A stretch of DNA of 64,000 bases from Xenorhabdus sp. IM139775 (GCF_028598745.1 NZ_JAQRFK010000005.1:1-64000); one strand, 5' to 3'. Positions 10,329 through 20,756 are shown, counted from the first letter of the stretch. Translations and numbers: made by a program. Notes: generated by a model from the letters alone, not told the origin.

Positions 10329-11018
10329 ATGCTGTTAAGCAAGAATTCTCTTATGCGTTGGATACATTGGCCGATATTATTTTCCGTTTGTTTACATGTT
10401 TCTATTGCTACGGCGCTCCTCCATGCCATTAAACCTGAAAAACAGGTGCAAGCCGTACCTATGTCTGTTGCCATGATCCAGTTGGCGGCTGAAGAGGCAC
10501 CAGTCTCTAAACCTGCCATGTCTGAATCACTTCCTGAACCTGAACCAGAGCCAGAACCTATTGCGGAAGTTGCTCTGCCTAAACCTGAAAAGAAAAAAAT
10601 TGTTAAAAAAGAACGTAAGCCAAAAGAGAAAAGAGCAGAAAAAGTTTCAGAACAACCGCTGAAATCTATTTCTGATCAGGAACCTCAGATGGCAAAGAAC
10701 TTGGATGATCAAAAATCAGTGCAGCCTGTCATTAGTGAAAAAGGCAGCGTAAGAAATGGCCCTAAAGCACTGAACAGGCCAGAACCCACCTACCCATCCA
10801 GAGCACTGCAATTGGGAACAGAAGGGACGGTAAAGGTGAAATTTGATATTGATGAAAATGGCCGTGTTAAGAATATTGAAATTGTCTCGGCAACACCCAG
10901 AAATATCTTTGAGCGTGAAGTGAGAAATGCCATGAGAAAATGGCGTTATGAAAAGATCCCCGCCACGGGACATATTACAACTATTGAGTTTCGGACGACG
11001 GGGATTTCACAGTCCTAA
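10329..11018 (+). CDS. tonB: Energy transducer TonB
   Basis: Inner-membrane protein that passes proton-motive energy from ExbB/ExbD to outer-membrane siderophore and vitamin B12 receptors. Of its 229 residues, an N-terminal signal anchor (residues 10-33) contains the SVCLH form of the SxxxH motif. A periplasmic spacer follows, rich in Pro-Glu and Pro-Lys repeats (EPEPEPEP, KPEKKK). The C-terminal domain runs from NRPEPTYPSRA to KWRYEK. A Fur box upstream indicates iron control. It stands alone between yciY and convergent yciA. Confidence 0.96.
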   Translation: MLLSKNSLMRWIHWPILFSVCLHVSIATALLHAIKPEKQVQAVPMSVAMIQLAAEEAPVSKPAMSESLPEPEPEPEPIAEVALPKPEKKKIVKKERKPKEKRAEKVSEQPLKSISDQEPQMAKNLDDQKSVQPVISEKGSVRNGPKALNRPEPTYPSRALQLGTEGTVKVKFDIDENGRVKNIEIVSATPRNIFEREVRNAMRKWRYEKIPATGHITTIEFRTTGISQS

Positions 11019-11033
11019 CGGACTACAATATAA

Positions 11034-11063
11034 AACGCCTGATGAAATGTATCATCAGGCGTT
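11034..11063. terminator. Hairpin between convergent tonB and yciA
   Basis: A perfect 12-bp stem AACGCCTGATGA / TCATCAGGCGTT has a 6-base loop. The U-rich tract is better on the minus strand (GTTTTATATT), so it may serve leftward transcripts as well as tonB. Confidence 0.65.
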
Positions 11064-11113
11064 AGTTATGACTAATCCATTTTCTTGTGTGGTGATCGCT
11101 ATTGTAGTAGAAA

Positions 11114-11144
11114 CCAAAGTCCGATAACCGGACTTTGGATTTTT
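11114..11144 (+). terminator. Second Rho-independent terminator downstream of tonB
   Basis: A 10-bp perfect stem CCAAAGTCCG / CGGACTTTGG has loop ATAAC and is followed by ATTTTTG. The rest of 11019-11353 has no recognisable gene. Confidence 0.75.
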
Positions 11145-11353
11145 GAGCTGACCAATTTTGGGGAGCTAAGACCTTCTTTTTTATCTTGTACTTTTATATC
11201 AACGATGAGTTCAATGCCAACAGGTTAGTTACCAACGTACAAATCAATGGTTATGTGCGGTATTGAGTACGTTTTCTGTTTGTGCATGAATGTGTGCATT
11301 TTCTGATTAATTAAAGTAATTTTTCATATAATTTTTTGTTTAAAATAAATATG

Positions 11354-11785
11354 TTAAGTTTCACTGCTCTCCAACTTAAAATGTCTTTTACCTTCAGGCA
11401 AAGGACGGGAAGCATTATTTTCATTCACGGCAACATAGGTGAAAACAGCCTCTGTTGCACGGTAACGCTGGCCGACTGGCTCAGACGCGACTTTTTTCAC
11501 CCAAACTTCAATATGGATAGTGATCGATGAATTTCCCGTTTTGAGACAACGGGCATAACAGCATACGACGTCACCCACCGCAACCGGTTTCAGGAAACTG
11601 ATGCCATTCACGCTAACAGTGACTACGCGCCCCAGAGCAATCTCTTTTGCTAAAATTGCGCCGCCAATATCCATTTGAGACATCAGCCAGCCACCGAAAA
11701 TATCCCCATTAGCATTAGTATCAGCAGGCATGGCCAGTGTACGGAGAACCAATTCTCCGTTTGGTAAGCATTGTTGTTGTGTCAT
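11354..11785 (-). CDS. yciA: Acyl-CoA thioesterase YciA
   Basis: Hotdog-fold thioesterase that hydrolyses a broad range of acyl-CoA esters in the cytoplasm. The core is NGELVLRTLAMPADTNANGD, then IFGGWLMSQMDIGGAI with the catalytic-region Asn and Asp, then VAVGDVVCCYARC. The start at 11785 (MTQQQCLPNGEL) is preferred because it matches the family N-terminus and gives 143 residues (Escherichia 132). An ORF extended to 11833 adds an unlikely leader. It follows yciB in the same direction, as in Escherichia. Confidence 0.94.
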   Translation of the reverse strand: MTQQQCLPNGELVLRTLAMPADTNANGDIFGGWLMSQMDIGGAILAKEIALGRVVTVSVNGISFLKPVAVGDVVCCYARCLKTGNSSITIHIEVWVKKVASEPVGQRYRATEAVFTYVAVNENNASRPLPEGKRHFKLESSET

Positions 11786-11820
11786 TAGAAAACTTGCTTT
11801 ATTTGGTGAATACAACAATA

Positions 11821-11840
11821 CCTGCCGCTGCATCGGCAGG
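11821..11840 (-). terminator. Short hairpin between yciB and yciA
   Basis: A 7-bp stem CCTGCCG / CGGCAGG has loop CTGCAT. On the minus strand only a weak U-rich stretch (TATTGTTGTATT) follows, so this is more likely a processing or attenuating stem than a full terminator. Confidence 0.35.
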
Positions 11841-11865
11841 TATCCATATGAAGGTCATGATATTA

Positions 11866-12399
11866 TTATTGTTCGCGAGGCAGATGACGGTAGATATATA
11901 CCACACTCAATACAGTAAAGACCAGAGTCAATGCCGTTAACCCGAACACTTTAAAGTTTACCCAAACATCCTGAGGTAGCCAGAAAGCGACATAAATATT
12001 CGCCAATGCGCAGGCAATAAAGAAGATTGCCCAAGCCATGTTCAGTTTGTTCCAGACGAAACCAGGTAACGTTAATTCTTTGCCTAGCATCCGTTGAATC
12101 AGTGGTTTTTTCATCACCCATTGGCTGATAAGGAGAACCAGAGCAAAAATGGCATAAATTACCGTGACTTTCCATTTAATGAATAAATCACTGTGGAAGG
12201 CTAGCGTCAGAGTGCCGAAAACAGCAACCATGACAAAGGTAATTAAGGAGGATTTCTCAACTTTACGATAAATGAGGTAAGTAATGACAACAGCTAACCC
12301 GGTTGCTGCAATCAAAGCGCCAGACGCATAGAAAATGTCATACATTTTGTAGACGATAAAGAAAATGACCAGCGGCAAAAAGTCTAAAAGTTGTTTCAT
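11866..12399 (-). CDS. yciB: Intracellular septation protein A family (YciB)
   Basis: Inner-membrane protein with about five hydrophobic helices, known in Escherichia to interact with cell-elongation and division proteins and to affect envelope integrity. Conserved segments are [55 protein letters not shown] and [20 protein letters not shown]. The start at 12399 gives 177 residues, near the usual 179. A divergent SulP gene begins 122 bases away on the other strand, where Escherichia would have yciC. Confidence 0.95.
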   Translation of the reverse strand: MKQLLDFLPLVIFFIVYKMYDIFYASGALIAATGLAVVITYLIYRKVEKSSLITFVMVAVFGTLTLAFHSDLFIKWKVTVIYAIFALVLLISQWVMKKPLIQRMLGKELTLPGFVWNKLNMAWAIFFIACALANIYVAFWLPQDVWVNFKVFGLTALTLVFTVLSVVYIYRHLPREQ

Positions 12400-12521
12400 A
12401 AGTTGAACCCATTGTGAAGTCAATGATGGCATGTTTCTGAATTTGTGCCAGAGTGTATCAGATCTTAATGAAATGGTTTATTTATCAGGTAAAAACATTT
12501 TCACAAAAGGATATAAAAGCC

Positions 12522-14228
12522 ATGTTGTGGGAAAGATTACATCGCTGGATGCCGGGCTTGGGCAATATCTGTCATTATCGTCGAGATTATTTTAGCCATG
12601 ATATGCGGGCGGGGCTTTCAGTTGCCGCGGTCGCACTGCCTGTTGCGATTGCTTATGCTGAGTTAATGGGAATTAGCGCCATTATTGGCTTATATGCTTG
12701 TATTTTACCCATGTTCGCGTATGCGCTGTTCGGCACTTCCCGGCAGTTGATTGTTGGGCCAGATGCCGCAACCTGTGCTGTGATTGCTGCGGTTGTGACA
12801 CCGCTGGCATTGGGAAATGAGCATGTTCGTTGGCAGCTTGCCATCATTATGACCCTGATGACCGGAGTTTGGTGCGTCTTGGCCAGCCATTTTCGACTGG
12901 GCGCTTTTGCTGATTTTTTATCCCGCCCCATTTTAAAAGGCTTTATTAATGGTGTTGCGATTACCATCATGGCGGATCAGCTGGCTAAAGTGTTTGGGCT
13001 GTCTGGTTTGCCAGCGGAATTGATTGAACGATTGATTGCACTTCCCCATAAATTATTGGGATCTCACTGGCCGACTGTGGGGATGTCAGTGATAACATTA
13101 TTGGTGCTGCTCAGCGGACATCTCCTCCGCCCAAGTTGGCCTGCGCCACTGGTGGCAATGATCGTATCGACATATATCAGTTGGCAATTTGAACTCAGCC
13201 AATATGGTATCCAGATAGTGGGGAGTATGGGGAGCGGTTTGCCCATTGTTCCAATGCCAGAATTCGAATTTGGTATCATCCGTGATTTGGTTGTTCCTTC
13301 CATTAACTTAGCGGTGATCAGCTTCGTCAGCTTTATGATGACCGCCCGTAGTTTTGCCAGTAAAAATGGCTATCAGGTTGATGCAGATTTAGAACTCAGG
13401 GCGCTGGGGATCGCCAATATTGCTGCATCATTATCACAAGGTTTTGCGGTCAGTGCTGCCGGTAGCCGTACCGCAGTCAATGATGCACTTGGTGGTAAAA
13501 CGCAAATGGTGTCCGTAATTGCGGCTTGCACCATTTTGCTGGTATTGCTGTTTATGACAGAATTGCTGGTTTATATCCCGCTGTCATCACTGGGTATTGT
13601 CTTAATCTTTTCCGCATGGTCTTTATTGAGTTTAAAGAACATTTGGGCTTATCGAAAACGTAACAGCCAGGCTTTTATACTGTCAATTTTCACGTTAGTT
13701 GCCGTCTTGCTGGTGGGCGTGATCGATGGTATCGGTTTTGCCGTTTTGTTGGGGCTATTGCAATTTTTGCGGGTGGTTTTCCGGCCTTCGGATCAATTGT
13801 TGGGTGTGAATGATCAAGGTATGGTGCGTTCCATCCATCAACATAATGATATCAAACCTGCGGATGGCATTATGATGTACCGCTTTAACTCTCCGCTTAC
13901 TTATTTTAATGCCGGGTATTTCAAAAAGCGGGTCTTACAGCATGTGAACAATGCTGCCATTAGCCCTGTATGGTTAGTCGTCGATGCGACAGTCAGTTTT
14001 ACTTACGATGATGTCAGTGTTTTTGCCGTGCTGGATGAGTTAATCACAGAATTAAAAAAGAGAGGCGTGACATTAGTCTTGGCGGGGCGCAGAACAGAGC
14101 TGAATCGCTGGATTAAACAAAACAAACTGAGTCGCAGTGATGAAGATCTGATCGTTGTGCCGGATCTCTATTTTGCCATTCGTTTAATTCAAAGTAAGCA
14201 GCAAGTTGAGGAAAAACAGGAAGGGTAA
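12522..14228 (+). CDS. SulP family inorganic anion transporter with STAS domain
   Basis: Integral membrane carrier of the SLC26/SulP family. Members move sulfate, bicarbonate or dicarboxylates, and the substrate cannot be read from the sequence. A long N-terminal membrane domain shows the family's early motif (VALPVAIAYAELMGISAIIGLYACILP, residues 33-60) and GTSRQLIVGPDAATCA. It ends in a cytoplasmic STAS domain from about residue 440. The start at 12522 (MLWERLHRWMPG) follows AAAGGA and avoids an unlikely hydrophilic leader from 12453. The gene is inserted between yciB and yciC, which are neighbours in Escherichia, and no accessory carbonic anhydrase gene is adjacent. Confidence 0.88.
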   Translation: MLWERLHRWMPGLGNICHYRRDYFSHDMRAGLSVAAVALPVAIAYAELMGISAIIGLYACILPMFAYALFGTSRQLIVGPDAATCAVIAAVVTPLALGNEHVRWQLAIIMTLMTGVWCVLASHFRLGAFADFLSRPILKGFINGVAITIMADQLAKVFGLSGLPAELIERLIALPHKLLGSHWPTVGMSVITLLVLLSGHLLRPSWPAPLVAMIVSTYISWQFELSQYGIQIVGSMGSGLPIVPMPEFEFGIIRDLVVPSINLAVISFVSFMMTARSFASKNGYQVDADLELRALGIANIAASLSQGFAVSAAGSRTAVNDALGGKTQMVSVIAACTILLVLLFMTELLVYIPLSSLGIVLIFSAWSLLSLKNIWAYRKRNSQAFILSIFTLVAVLLVGVIDGIGFAVLLGLLQFLRVVFRPSDQLLGVNDQGMVRSIHQHNDIKPADGIMMYRFNSPLTYFNAGYFKKRVLQHVNNAAISPVWLVVDATVSFTYDDVSVFAVLDELITELKKRGVTLVLAGRRTELNRWIKQNKLSRSDEDLIVVPDLYFAIRLIQSKQQVEEKQEG

Positions 14229-14290
14229 TCGCAGTTCATCTCGCCACATTTGCAGCGAGGTGAACGATTGGCTGATGATTGCTTAAGTGT

Positions 14291-15049
14291 TTACTGCATC
14301 CCGTTTGTGGTTTTATTTTGTGGTCTGGCCAACATATACAAGCGGAATAGATAAATCAGCAATAAGGATGACAGCAGGTTATCCAGCACGGACAGCAAAA
14401 TAACCGGCATTTTTGCCAGCACAAGAACCAGTATGAGCTTGGCGGCCAGCCATAACAGCATCGCTGGGATCAACAAACGCATATTATTGAATGCCAATTT
14501 CCAACTACTCTGCATGGCGGCGAAAATGCTTTTGCCTTTTTCAAACAAAAAAATAGGAGCCAGTGCAAACGCAATAGAAAAGAGTATTCCTGGCAAGACC
14601 ATTAAGGCGTAACCAATCTGAACCAACAGGGTACAGAGAGACATTAACAAAAACATTTTAGGCAGGAGTGTTACGGATGAGGTGCAGGCATGAATCGCAT
14701 TTGTCTGCTGGCCGCCAGAGATGGCATTGATGAGTGCCAATATACTGGCCGCCAACAAGCTATTGCCAAATACGTTGATAAAGAAAATCCCAAACACTGA
14801 GTGTATTAACATTGACATCTCATCTGGCGTTAATTGCATCACAAAACGTTGGATCTCGGTATTGCCCGACTCTCTGACGATATTTTGCATCTCGGCCAAT
14901 AAATTGAGTTGTTCATCATTCGGCATGAATACATGCCCTAGCAGGGTTGTTACCAACGCGGCCAAAACAGAGAGGATGACAATATTCAACAGTTGATGCT
15001 TTAAAAAGCTGATGCTGTCACGATACAGGGTATTTGCCGTGATGGGCAT
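14291..15049 (-). CDS. yciC: YciC family membrane protein (UPF0259)
   Basis: Polytopic inner-membrane protein of unknown function, with roughly six hydrophobic segments. Landmarks matching Escherichia YciC are MPITANTLYRDSISFLKHQ at the N-terminus, LGHVFMPNDEQL, LPKMFLLMSLCTLLVQIGYA and the C-terminal LLIYLFRLYMLARP. The ATG at 15049 gives 252 residues (Escherichia 247). An upstream in-frame start at 15103 would add a hydrophobic leader and is less likely. It is divergent from ompW. Confidence 0.9.
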   Translation of the reverse strand: MPITANTLYRDSISFLKHQLLNIVILSVLAALVTTLLGHVFMPNDEQLNLLAEMQNIVRESGNTEIQRFVMQLTPDEMSMLIHSVFGIFFINVFGNSLLAASILALINAISGGQQTNAIHACTSSVTLLPKMFLLMSLCTLLVQIGYALMVLPGILFSIAFALAPIFLFEKGKSIFAAMQSSWKLAFNNMRLLIPAMLLWLAAKLILVLVLAKMPVILLSVLDNLLSSLLLIYLFRLYMLARPQNKTTNGMQ

Positions 15050-15386
15050 GAAAGTGGCTCCTATCAAATAAAACAACACAAATAACACAACAATAGTATG
15101 CAATTGTACCTTGTCCGACGGATTGTTGGATACCTAAGATTTACGCCCGTACCTGATCCTGTCTCTTGAAGCCGGCAGGAGGAAAAATTTCTTACTGAAA
15201 GCCCTGAGGGGGAATTTTATAAAAATGAATAATTCATTAATTTTGTGTTAATAAATTGCTGGGGGATGTAAATATTAAATAAAGGCTCTTAGTATAGGGC
15301 TTCTATTATTATTTATTGTTAGTCACTCAAAAGCTGATATCACGATATAAATCATGGATGGCAGTAAAATTAATACGCAGCGAATT

Positions 15387-15400
15387 TTGACTTGGATCAA
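15387..15400 (+). promoter_or_regulatory. FNR-like box upstream of ompW
   Basis: TTGACTTGGATCAA matches the FNR consensus TTGAT-N4-ATCAA with one mismatch. Oxygen-dependent control of ompW by FNR is known in Escherichia and relatives. Confidence 0.55.
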
Positions 15401-15468
15401 TTTAAAATATCCAGCAAATGAAATAATAAAACAGTAAATACCTTACTTTGCCAAAAATCTTTAAAAGA

Positions 15469-15489
15469 TGTGATCTGTCTTAGATCACA
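15469..15489 (+). promoter_or_regulatory. Palindrome upstream of ompW (CRP-like arms)
   Basis: TGTGATCT-GTCTT-AGATCACA is a perfect inverted repeat with 8-base arms identical to the ideal CRP half-sites. The centre is five bases wider than a CRP site, so the binding protein is uncertain. It ends 58 bases before the ompW start. Confidence 0.5.
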
Positions 15490-15547
15490 ACAGTAAACAA
15501 ACGGGTATATTTCGGATTATTTTAAAACCACACAAATGGGATGGATA

Positions 15548-16189
15548 ATGAAAAAAATTTCTGCGCTTGTATTGGCTGCTGCGACGTTAGCTCCGTCATT
15601 GACTTTTGCTCATGAAGCCGGTGATTTCCTGTTGCGGGCTGGTACAGCAACGGTAAGACCCCATGCCGGTTCTGATAATGTAATGGAATTGGGATCTTTT
15701 GATGTCAATAATAATACCCAACTGGGTTTAACTTTTGGTTACATGATCACCGACAATATTGGTGTTGAGTTATTGGCGGCGACCCCATTCCAACATAAAG
15801 TCAGTTTACCGGGTGCGGGTGAAGTCGCTGAAGTTAAACAGTTACCACCAACGCTAATGGCACAATATTATTTTGGCACGACAGAAAATAATTTACGTCC
15901 TTATGTTGGAATTGGTGTTAACTACACGACATTCTTTAGTGAAAAATTTAATAATAATACAACGGTAAAAACGGCTGATTTAAATAGTCTGGATCTGAAA
16001 GATTCTTGGGGAATAGCCGGTCAGGTTGGCCTGGATTATAAACTGGACAAAAACTGGATGCTGAATACTTCACTTTGGTGGATGAATATTGAAACGGATG
16101 TGAAATTCAAGGCCGGTGATGTCAATAAAGAATATAAAACCCGCCTTGATCCATGGGTCTTTATGTTTGGTGTTGGTTATAGTTTCTAA
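15548..16189 (+). CDS. ompW: Outer membrane protein OmpW
   Basis: Small eight-stranded outer-membrane barrel with a hydrophobic channel, implicated in small-molecule passage and colicin S4 reception in Escherichia. The signal peptide MKKISALVLAAATLAPSLTFA is followed by HEAGDFLLRAG, typical of the mature OmpW start. The protein ends in an aromatic residue (VGYSF), the outer-membrane assembly signal. It has 213 residues from 15548; an ATG at 15536 would add four. The upstream region carries FNR-like and palindromic sites. A terminator follows. Confidence 0.95.
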   Translation: MKKISALVLAAATLAPSLTFAHEAGDFLLRAGTATVRPHAGSDNVMELGSFDVNNNTQLGLTFGYMITDNIGVELLAATPFQHKVSLPGAGEVAEVKQLPPTLMAQYYFGTTENNLRPYVGIGVNYTTFFSEKFNNNTTVKTADLNSLDLKDSWGIAGQVGLDYKLDKNWMLNTSLWWMNIETDVKFKAGDVNKEYKTRLDPWVFMFGVGYSF

Positions 16190-16230
16190 TAGAAAGCGAC
16201 GTGTGTGTTTGACTTTGACATAAGAGAACC

Positions 16231-16258
16231 AATGGGGCGTGACTGCCCCATTTTTGTT
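16231..16258 (+). terminator. Rho-independent terminator of ompW
   Basis: An 8-bp stem AATGGGGC / GCCCCATT has loop GTGACT and a following T-rich tract (TTTTTGTTTTTTG). It lies between convergent ompW and trpA. Confidence 0.85.
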
Positions 16259-16284
16259 TTTTGTATAAGGCTACAGTGGGATCA

Positions 16285-17088
16285 TCATTGCGTGGCGCTT
16301 TTCATGGCACGTACAAAATCGATTAATCTTTCCAACATGATTTTCGGTTGATGCAGGTTATCTTCAATGATTTTGACGATGGCTGAACCTGAAATCGCAC
16401 CGGCCGCGCCGCTATTGAGGGCGGTCGTGACCTGTTCGGGTTCGGAAATACCAAAGCCTTGCAGGGCTGGGGCTGCATGATACTCTTTGAGTTTATTGAC
16501 GAGATGATTTAATGGCTGTTTGGCGCGATTTTCACTACCGGTGACGCCCGCCCTTGATAGCAGGTACGTATATCCACGCCCAAATGAAGCAATTTCGCGC
16601 AGTAAATTGTCATCTGCATTGGGAGGACAAATAAAGATCGGGGCAATATCATGCTTTATGGCGGCGGAACGGAAAGGTGATGACTCGGATAACGGCACAT
16701 CAGCGATAAGCACGGAGTCAACACCGGCCTCTTGGCTGCGACGGTAAAACTCATCAATGCCATTGTGAAAGACCAGATTGGCGTAAACTAACAGGCCAAT
16801 CGGTGTATCGGGGTGTTTAGCCCGAACTTTAGCCAGCAGGTCAAAACATAATGCGGGAGTCACCTTTGATGATAAAGCACGCAGATTGGCATTCTGGATG
16901 GTTGGGCCATCGGCAAGGGGATCTGAGAATGGAATACCCAATTCAAGCGCATCGGCACCCCCTGCAATTAAGGTATCAATAATTTCCAACGACAGTTCAG
17001 GATGCGGATCGCCGAGAGTAACAAAAGGAACAAAAGCGCCTTGATGTTGGTTTTGCAGCTTTGTAAACAGTTGTTCGTAACGTTCCAT
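16285..17088 (-). CDS. trpA: Tryptophan synthase alpha chain
   Basis: Cleaves indole-3-glycerol phosphate to indole and glyceraldehyde 3-phosphate, passing indole through a tunnel to TrpB. Its 267 residues match the family length. The catalytic Glu and Asp lie in [19 protein letters not shown], and the phosphate-binding loop is near [13 protein letters not shown]. It is the last gene of the minus-strand trp operon, overlapping trpB by one base. Confidence 0.97.
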   Translation of the reverse strand: MERYEQLFTKLQNQHQGAFVPFVTLGDPHPELSLEIIDTLIAGGADALELGIPFSDPLADGPTIQNANLRALSSKVTPALCFDLLAKVRAKHPDTPIGLLVYANLVFHNGIDEFYRRSQEAGVDSVLIADVPLSESSPFRSAAIKHDIAPIFICPPNADDNLLREIASFGRGYTYLLSRAGVTGSENRAKQPLNHLVNKLKEYHAAPALQGFGISEPEQVTTALNSGAAGAISGSAIVKIIEDNLHQPKIMLERLIDFVRAMKSATQ

Positions 17089-18278
17089 CAGATTTCTCCC
17101 CTTGATTTTAAAATATCGTGAACGGTAAAGATGTCTTTGTCACCACGGCCAGATAAGTTGACGATTAATAATTGCTCTTTGTCTGGAGACTGACGGATCA
17201 TTTTTAACGCGTAAGCCAACGCATGAGAGGATTCCAATGCAGGAATAATGCCTTCATTGCGGGAAAGTTCTTGAAAGGCTCCGAGTGCTTCATCGTCAGT
17301 GATTGAAACATAATCGGCTCTGCCGGTACTGTTTAAATAGGCGTGCTGGGGGCCAACAGAAGGAAAATCCAAACCAGCCGAAATAGAATATGATTCTTCA
17401 ATCTGTCCGTCTTCTGTCTGCATAATTGGCGATTTCATGCCAAAGTAAATGCCTAATTTTCCGTGTTTCAATGGTGCACCGTGCTCTCCTGTTTCAATGC
17501 CATGCCCCGCAGGTTCAACACCGATCAGACGAACACGCTCTTCTGGAATGAATTCAGCAAACAAACCGATGGCATTTGAGCCACCACCAATACAGGCAAT
17601 GACTGCATCGGGGAGACGACCTTCTTTTTCCAGAATTTGCGCTTTGGCTTCTTCGCCAATCATACGCTGGAATTCCCGCACCATTGTCGGATAGGGATGA
17701 GGGCCGGCAGCGGTTCCCAATAAATAGTGTGCCTTTTCATAACACCCAGACCAGTCGCGCATGGCTTCGTTACACGCATCTTTCAAGGTTGCTGAACCGC
17801 TGTGGACAGGGATCACTTCAGCCCCCATCAAACGCATGCGGAAGACATTGGGTGATTGGCGTTCAATATCTTTCGCCCCCATGTAAATGCGGCATTTCAG
17901 CCCCAGCAGGGCACATGCCAGCGCGGTTGCCACACCGTGTTGACCCGCACCGGTTTCAGCAATGATCTCGTGCTTTCCCATGCGTTTTGCCAACAAGGCT
18001 TGCCCTAAAACCTGATTGGTTTTATGGGCGCCACCGTGGAGCAAATCTTCCCGCTTCAGGTACAGGCGTGTTTTTGTCCCTTTAGTCAGGTTTTGGCACA
18101 GCGTTAAGGCAGTCGGCCTGCCGGCATAATTTTTCAGGAGATCCTGAAAAGTACGCTGAAATTCAGGATCTCTTTGTGCATCAATAAAGGCGTCTTCTAA
18201 CTGGTTAAGTGCCGGAACTAAAATTTGTGGAACGAATTGCCCACCAAAATCGCCAAAATAAGGATTCAATTTACTCAT
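17088..18278 (-). CDS. trpB: Tryptophan synthase beta chain
   Basis: PLP enzyme that condenses indole with serine to give tryptophan, working as an alpha2-beta2 complex with TrpA. The PLP lysine lies in [19 protein letters not shown], the phosphate loop is GGGSNAIG, and the substrate site is AETGAGQHG. The start at 18278 ([13 protein letters not shown]) gives 396 residues (Escherichia 397) and follows GGATGAG. An ATG four codons upstream is an alternative. It is 42 bases downstream of trpCF. Confidence 0.97.
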   Translation of the reverse strand: MSKLNPYFGDFGGQFVPQILVPALNQLEDAFIDAQRDPEFQRTFQDLLKNYAGRPTALTLCQNLTKGTKTRLYLKREDLLHGGAHKTNQVLGQALLAKRMGKHEIIAETGAGQHGVATALACALLGLKCRIYMGAKDIERQSPNVFRMRLMGAEVIPVHSGSATLKDACNEAMRDWSGCYEKAHYLLGTAAGPHPYPTMVREFQRMIGEEAKAQILEKEGRLPDAVIACIGGGSNAIGLFAEFIPEERVRLIGVEPAGHGIETGEHGAPLKHGKLGIYFGMKSPIMQTEDGQIEESYSISAGLDFPSVGPQHAYLNSTGRADYVSITDDEALGAFQELSRNEGIIPALESSHALAYALKMIRQSPDKEQLLIVNLSGRGDKDIFTVHDILKSRGEI

Positions 18279-18320
18279 GATTCTACTCATCCATTTTGTC
18301 TGAAAAATTTATCTGGAAAA

Positions 18321-19685
18321 TTAGTGATAACAGCGTAATTGTTGAAATACCTGCCTGAGTTTTTGATTGCTTTTAATGCCGGGAGACACTTCCACGCCTG
18401 AATTAAAATCCAGCCCATGACAACCAAACGTTGCCGCTTGTTGGCAATTTTCAGCATTCAGGCCACCAGCCAAAAGGCTATTTTGTTGAATCTGTGGGTT
18501 GATTAACTGCCAGTCAAACGGTTTTCCCGTTCCTCCCGACCCGTTATCCAGCAATAAGTGATCAACCTTAGGAAGATCGGAAAATTCCGTGGCCTTGGAC
18601 ATATCAATTGCTTTCCAAATTTCACAATGTTCAGGTAATACGGAACGCAGGGCATTAATGTAGTTTTCATCTTCATGCCCATGCAGTTGAACTGCGCTGA
18701 GTGAAAGTACTTGGGCGGTATCCCGGACAAAATCGATGGGTTGATTTTGAAATACACCAACGTATTGCAGGGAAGCTTCATTGATGATCTGTTGGGCTTT
18801 TTGCAGACTGATTCTGCGTGGTGATTTTTCAGCGAAAATTAACCCGCCGTAAACAGCGCCCATCTGCAACGCTGCTTTGGCATCTTGTGGGCGAGTCAGT
18901 CCGCAAACTTTATTGTCCCCCAAAATCAGACGGCGTAAAGCAAGGTCTAAATTTTGTTGTGCCATCAAAGAACTGCCAATCAGAAAACCATCGGCAAATT
19001 GGCTTAATTCCCGCACTTGGCGATGCTGCTGAATGCCAGATTCACTGATAACGATAGTCCCTTCCGGCAAACCCACAGACAGTTTGCGTGTGCGCGCTAA
19101 ATCAATGGACAAATCACGTAAATCCCGATTATTGATACCGATAACCTTTGCCCCCAATGCTATTGCCCGTTGTCGTTCATCTTCATTGCTGACTTCGGTC
19201 AGGATACCCATATCAAGACTATGTGCCAGTGATGACAGTTCGCGATACGCATCATCATCAAGGACGGAAAGCATCAATAAAATGGCATCGGCCTGATAAT
19301 AACGCGCGAGATAAACCTGATAGGCATCAATAATAAAATCTTTGCACAGAACAGGCTGATGAACGGCAGAACTGACCATCGGGAGAAAATCATAACTGCC
19401 CTGAAAATATTTTTCATCGGTCAGGACAGAGATTGCGGCAGCATAAGGCTGATAAGTTTTAGCAATGCGAACAGGATCGAAATTTTCACGAATTACCCCT
19501 TTTGAAGGGGACGCTTTTTTGCATTCTAAAATAAAAACCGTTTGCTTGTGGGTCAACGCCTGATAAAAACGGCGGTGACTGGGAACGATAGCGTCAATAA
19601 AACTCGCCAGCGGTTGCTCTGCCTTACGAGTTAACAGATACGCCGCTTTATCATCAACAATTTTTTGTAATACGCTGGATTTCAT
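18321..19685 (-). CDS. trpC: Fused indole-3-glycerol phosphate synthase / phosphoribosylanthranilate isomerase
   Basis: Bifunctional enzyme of tryptophan synthesis. The N-terminal TrpC half (about residues 1-255; [10 protein letters not shown] catalytic lysine, SESGIQ) forms indole-glycerol phosphate. The C-terminal TrpF half (from about residue 258, [12 protein letters not shown]) isomerises phosphoribosylanthranilate. The fusion and the 454-residue length are typical of enterobacteria. The gene overlaps trpD by four bases, which indicates coupled translation. Confidence 0.97.
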   Translation of the reverse strand: MKSSVLQKIVDDKAAYLLTRKAEQPLASFIDAIVPSHRRFYQALTHKQTVFILECKKASPSKGVIRENFDPVRIAKTYQPYAAAISVLTDEKYFQGSYDFLPMVSSAVHQPVLCKDFIIDAYQVYLARYYQADAILLMLSVLDDDAYRELSSLAHSLDMGILTEVSNEDERQRAIALGAKVIGINNRDLRDLSIDLARTRKLSVGLPEGTIVISESGIQQHRQVRELSQFADGFLIGSSLMAQQNLDLALRRLILGDNKVCGLTRPQDAKAALQMGAVYGGLIFAEKSPRRISLQKAQQIINEASLQYVGVFQNQPIDFVRDTAQVLSLSAVQLHGHEDENYINALRSVLPEHCEIWKAIDMSKATEFSDLPKVDHLLLDNGSGGTGKPFDWQLINPQIQQNSLLAGGLNAENCQQAATFGCHGLDFNSGVEVSPGIKSNQKLRQVFQQLRCYH

Positions 19686-20686
19686 GATTTAGTCCTTGCC
19701 GCCAAAGCGGTGACTTTTTCATAAGCCTGACCGCTGTAAATAGTATTGAGAGCCAACTGCGTATTTTCCCGTAGATCTTCCCGCCCATGAATTTTCATCA
19801 ACAGGGCTACATTGGCGGCTACGGCATGGGCATGCGCTTTGTTACCGTGACCTTGTAATAACATAGCCAACATATTGCGATTTTCTTCCGGTGTTCCGCC
19901 TTTCAGGGAAGAGATGGGATGGCTCGGCAAACCAAAATCGGTTGCCGTTAACTGATATTGGGTAATTTCACCCTGATTAAGTTCTGCAACCTGAGTGGGG
20001 GCATGTAAGGCAACTTCGTCCATGCCTCCGCAGTGTACAACAGCAGCACGCTGATAACCCAAGGCCTGTAAAGTATGGGCGATAGGTTCAACTAACTCAG
20101 GGACATAGACTCCGATGAGCGACACCGAGGGCCGGGCTGGATTGATCAACGGGCCAAGCACATTAAATAATGTTCGCGTTTTTAATTGCTGACGAACTTG
20201 CACTGCATGCCGGAATCCACTGTGATATTGAGGGGCAAACAGGAAACAGACACCAATATCATCAAGGGCACTGCGTGATTCTTCTGCTCGGGAATCCAAG
20301 GCAATGCCGAATGCAGCTAATAAATCAGATGATCCCGATCGGCTGGAGATACTGCGGTTTCCATGCTTTGCCACCTTAAGGCCGCAGGCAGCAGCAACAA
20401 AGGCGCTGGCCGTTGAAATATTGATACTATTTGTGCCATCTCCACCGGTGCCGACGATATCACAAAATGGGTAATCAGGACGAGGGAAGGGAGCGGCGTT
20501 TGCCAAGAACGCTTGGGCTGCGCCGGCAATTTCTTGTGGCTGTTCACCACGCAGTTTCAGGCTAATTAATACCGCAGCCAATTGTGCATCGCTCAATTCC
20601 CCCCGGATCACGGCGGTGAATAGTTGTTGGCTTTCTTGTTGAGTCAGTGTCTGAGCACTGAATAATTTGTCGAAAATCAACTGCAT
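19682..20686 (-). CDS. trpD: Anthranilate phosphoribosyltransferase
   Basis: Transfers phosphoribose from PRPP to anthranilate. The 334 residues have the PRPP-binding [14 protein letters not shown] near residue 80, the KHGNRS motif and [11 protein letters not shown]. Unlike Escherichia, where TrpD is fused to the TrpG glutaminase, this is a stand-alone enzyme, and a separate trpG lies 70 bases upstream in the operon. Confidence 0.96.
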   Translation of the reverse strand: MQLIFDKLFSAQTLTQQESQQLFTAVIRGELSDAQLAAVLISLKLRGEQPQEIAGAAQAFLANAAPFPRPDYPFCDIVGTGGDGTNSINISTASAFVAAACGLKVAKHGNRSISSRSGSSDLLAAFGIALDSRAEESRSALDDIGVCFLFAPQYHSGFRHAVQVRQQLKTRTLFNVLGPLINPARPSVSLIGVYVPELVEPIAHTLQALGYQRAAVVHCGGMDEVALHAPTQVAELNQGEITQYQLTATDFGLPSHPISSLKGGTPEENRNMLAMLLQGHGNKAHAHAVAANVALLMKIHGREDLRENTQLALNTIYSGQAYEKVTALAARTKS

Positions 20687-20756
20687 GTTCCCATTCCTTT
20701 ATGTTTAACGCCTTTAATTTGATACTTTTAAACTCACGACCTTTAAATCCAAATGA

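Larger units (their letters stand above)
15050..15547. other. yciC-ompW divergent regulatory region
   Basis: About 500 non-coding, AT-rich bases lie between the divergent yciC and ompW. They hold an FNR-like box (15387-15400) and a long perfect palindrome (15469-15489) close to the ompW start. Nothing else recognisable was seen. Confidence 0.6.

Noticed and set aside
11225..11238. TTAGTTACCAACG, resembling a Ter site
   Set aside because: It has an extra base and mismatches in the invariant core ACAACAT, so Tus should not bind.
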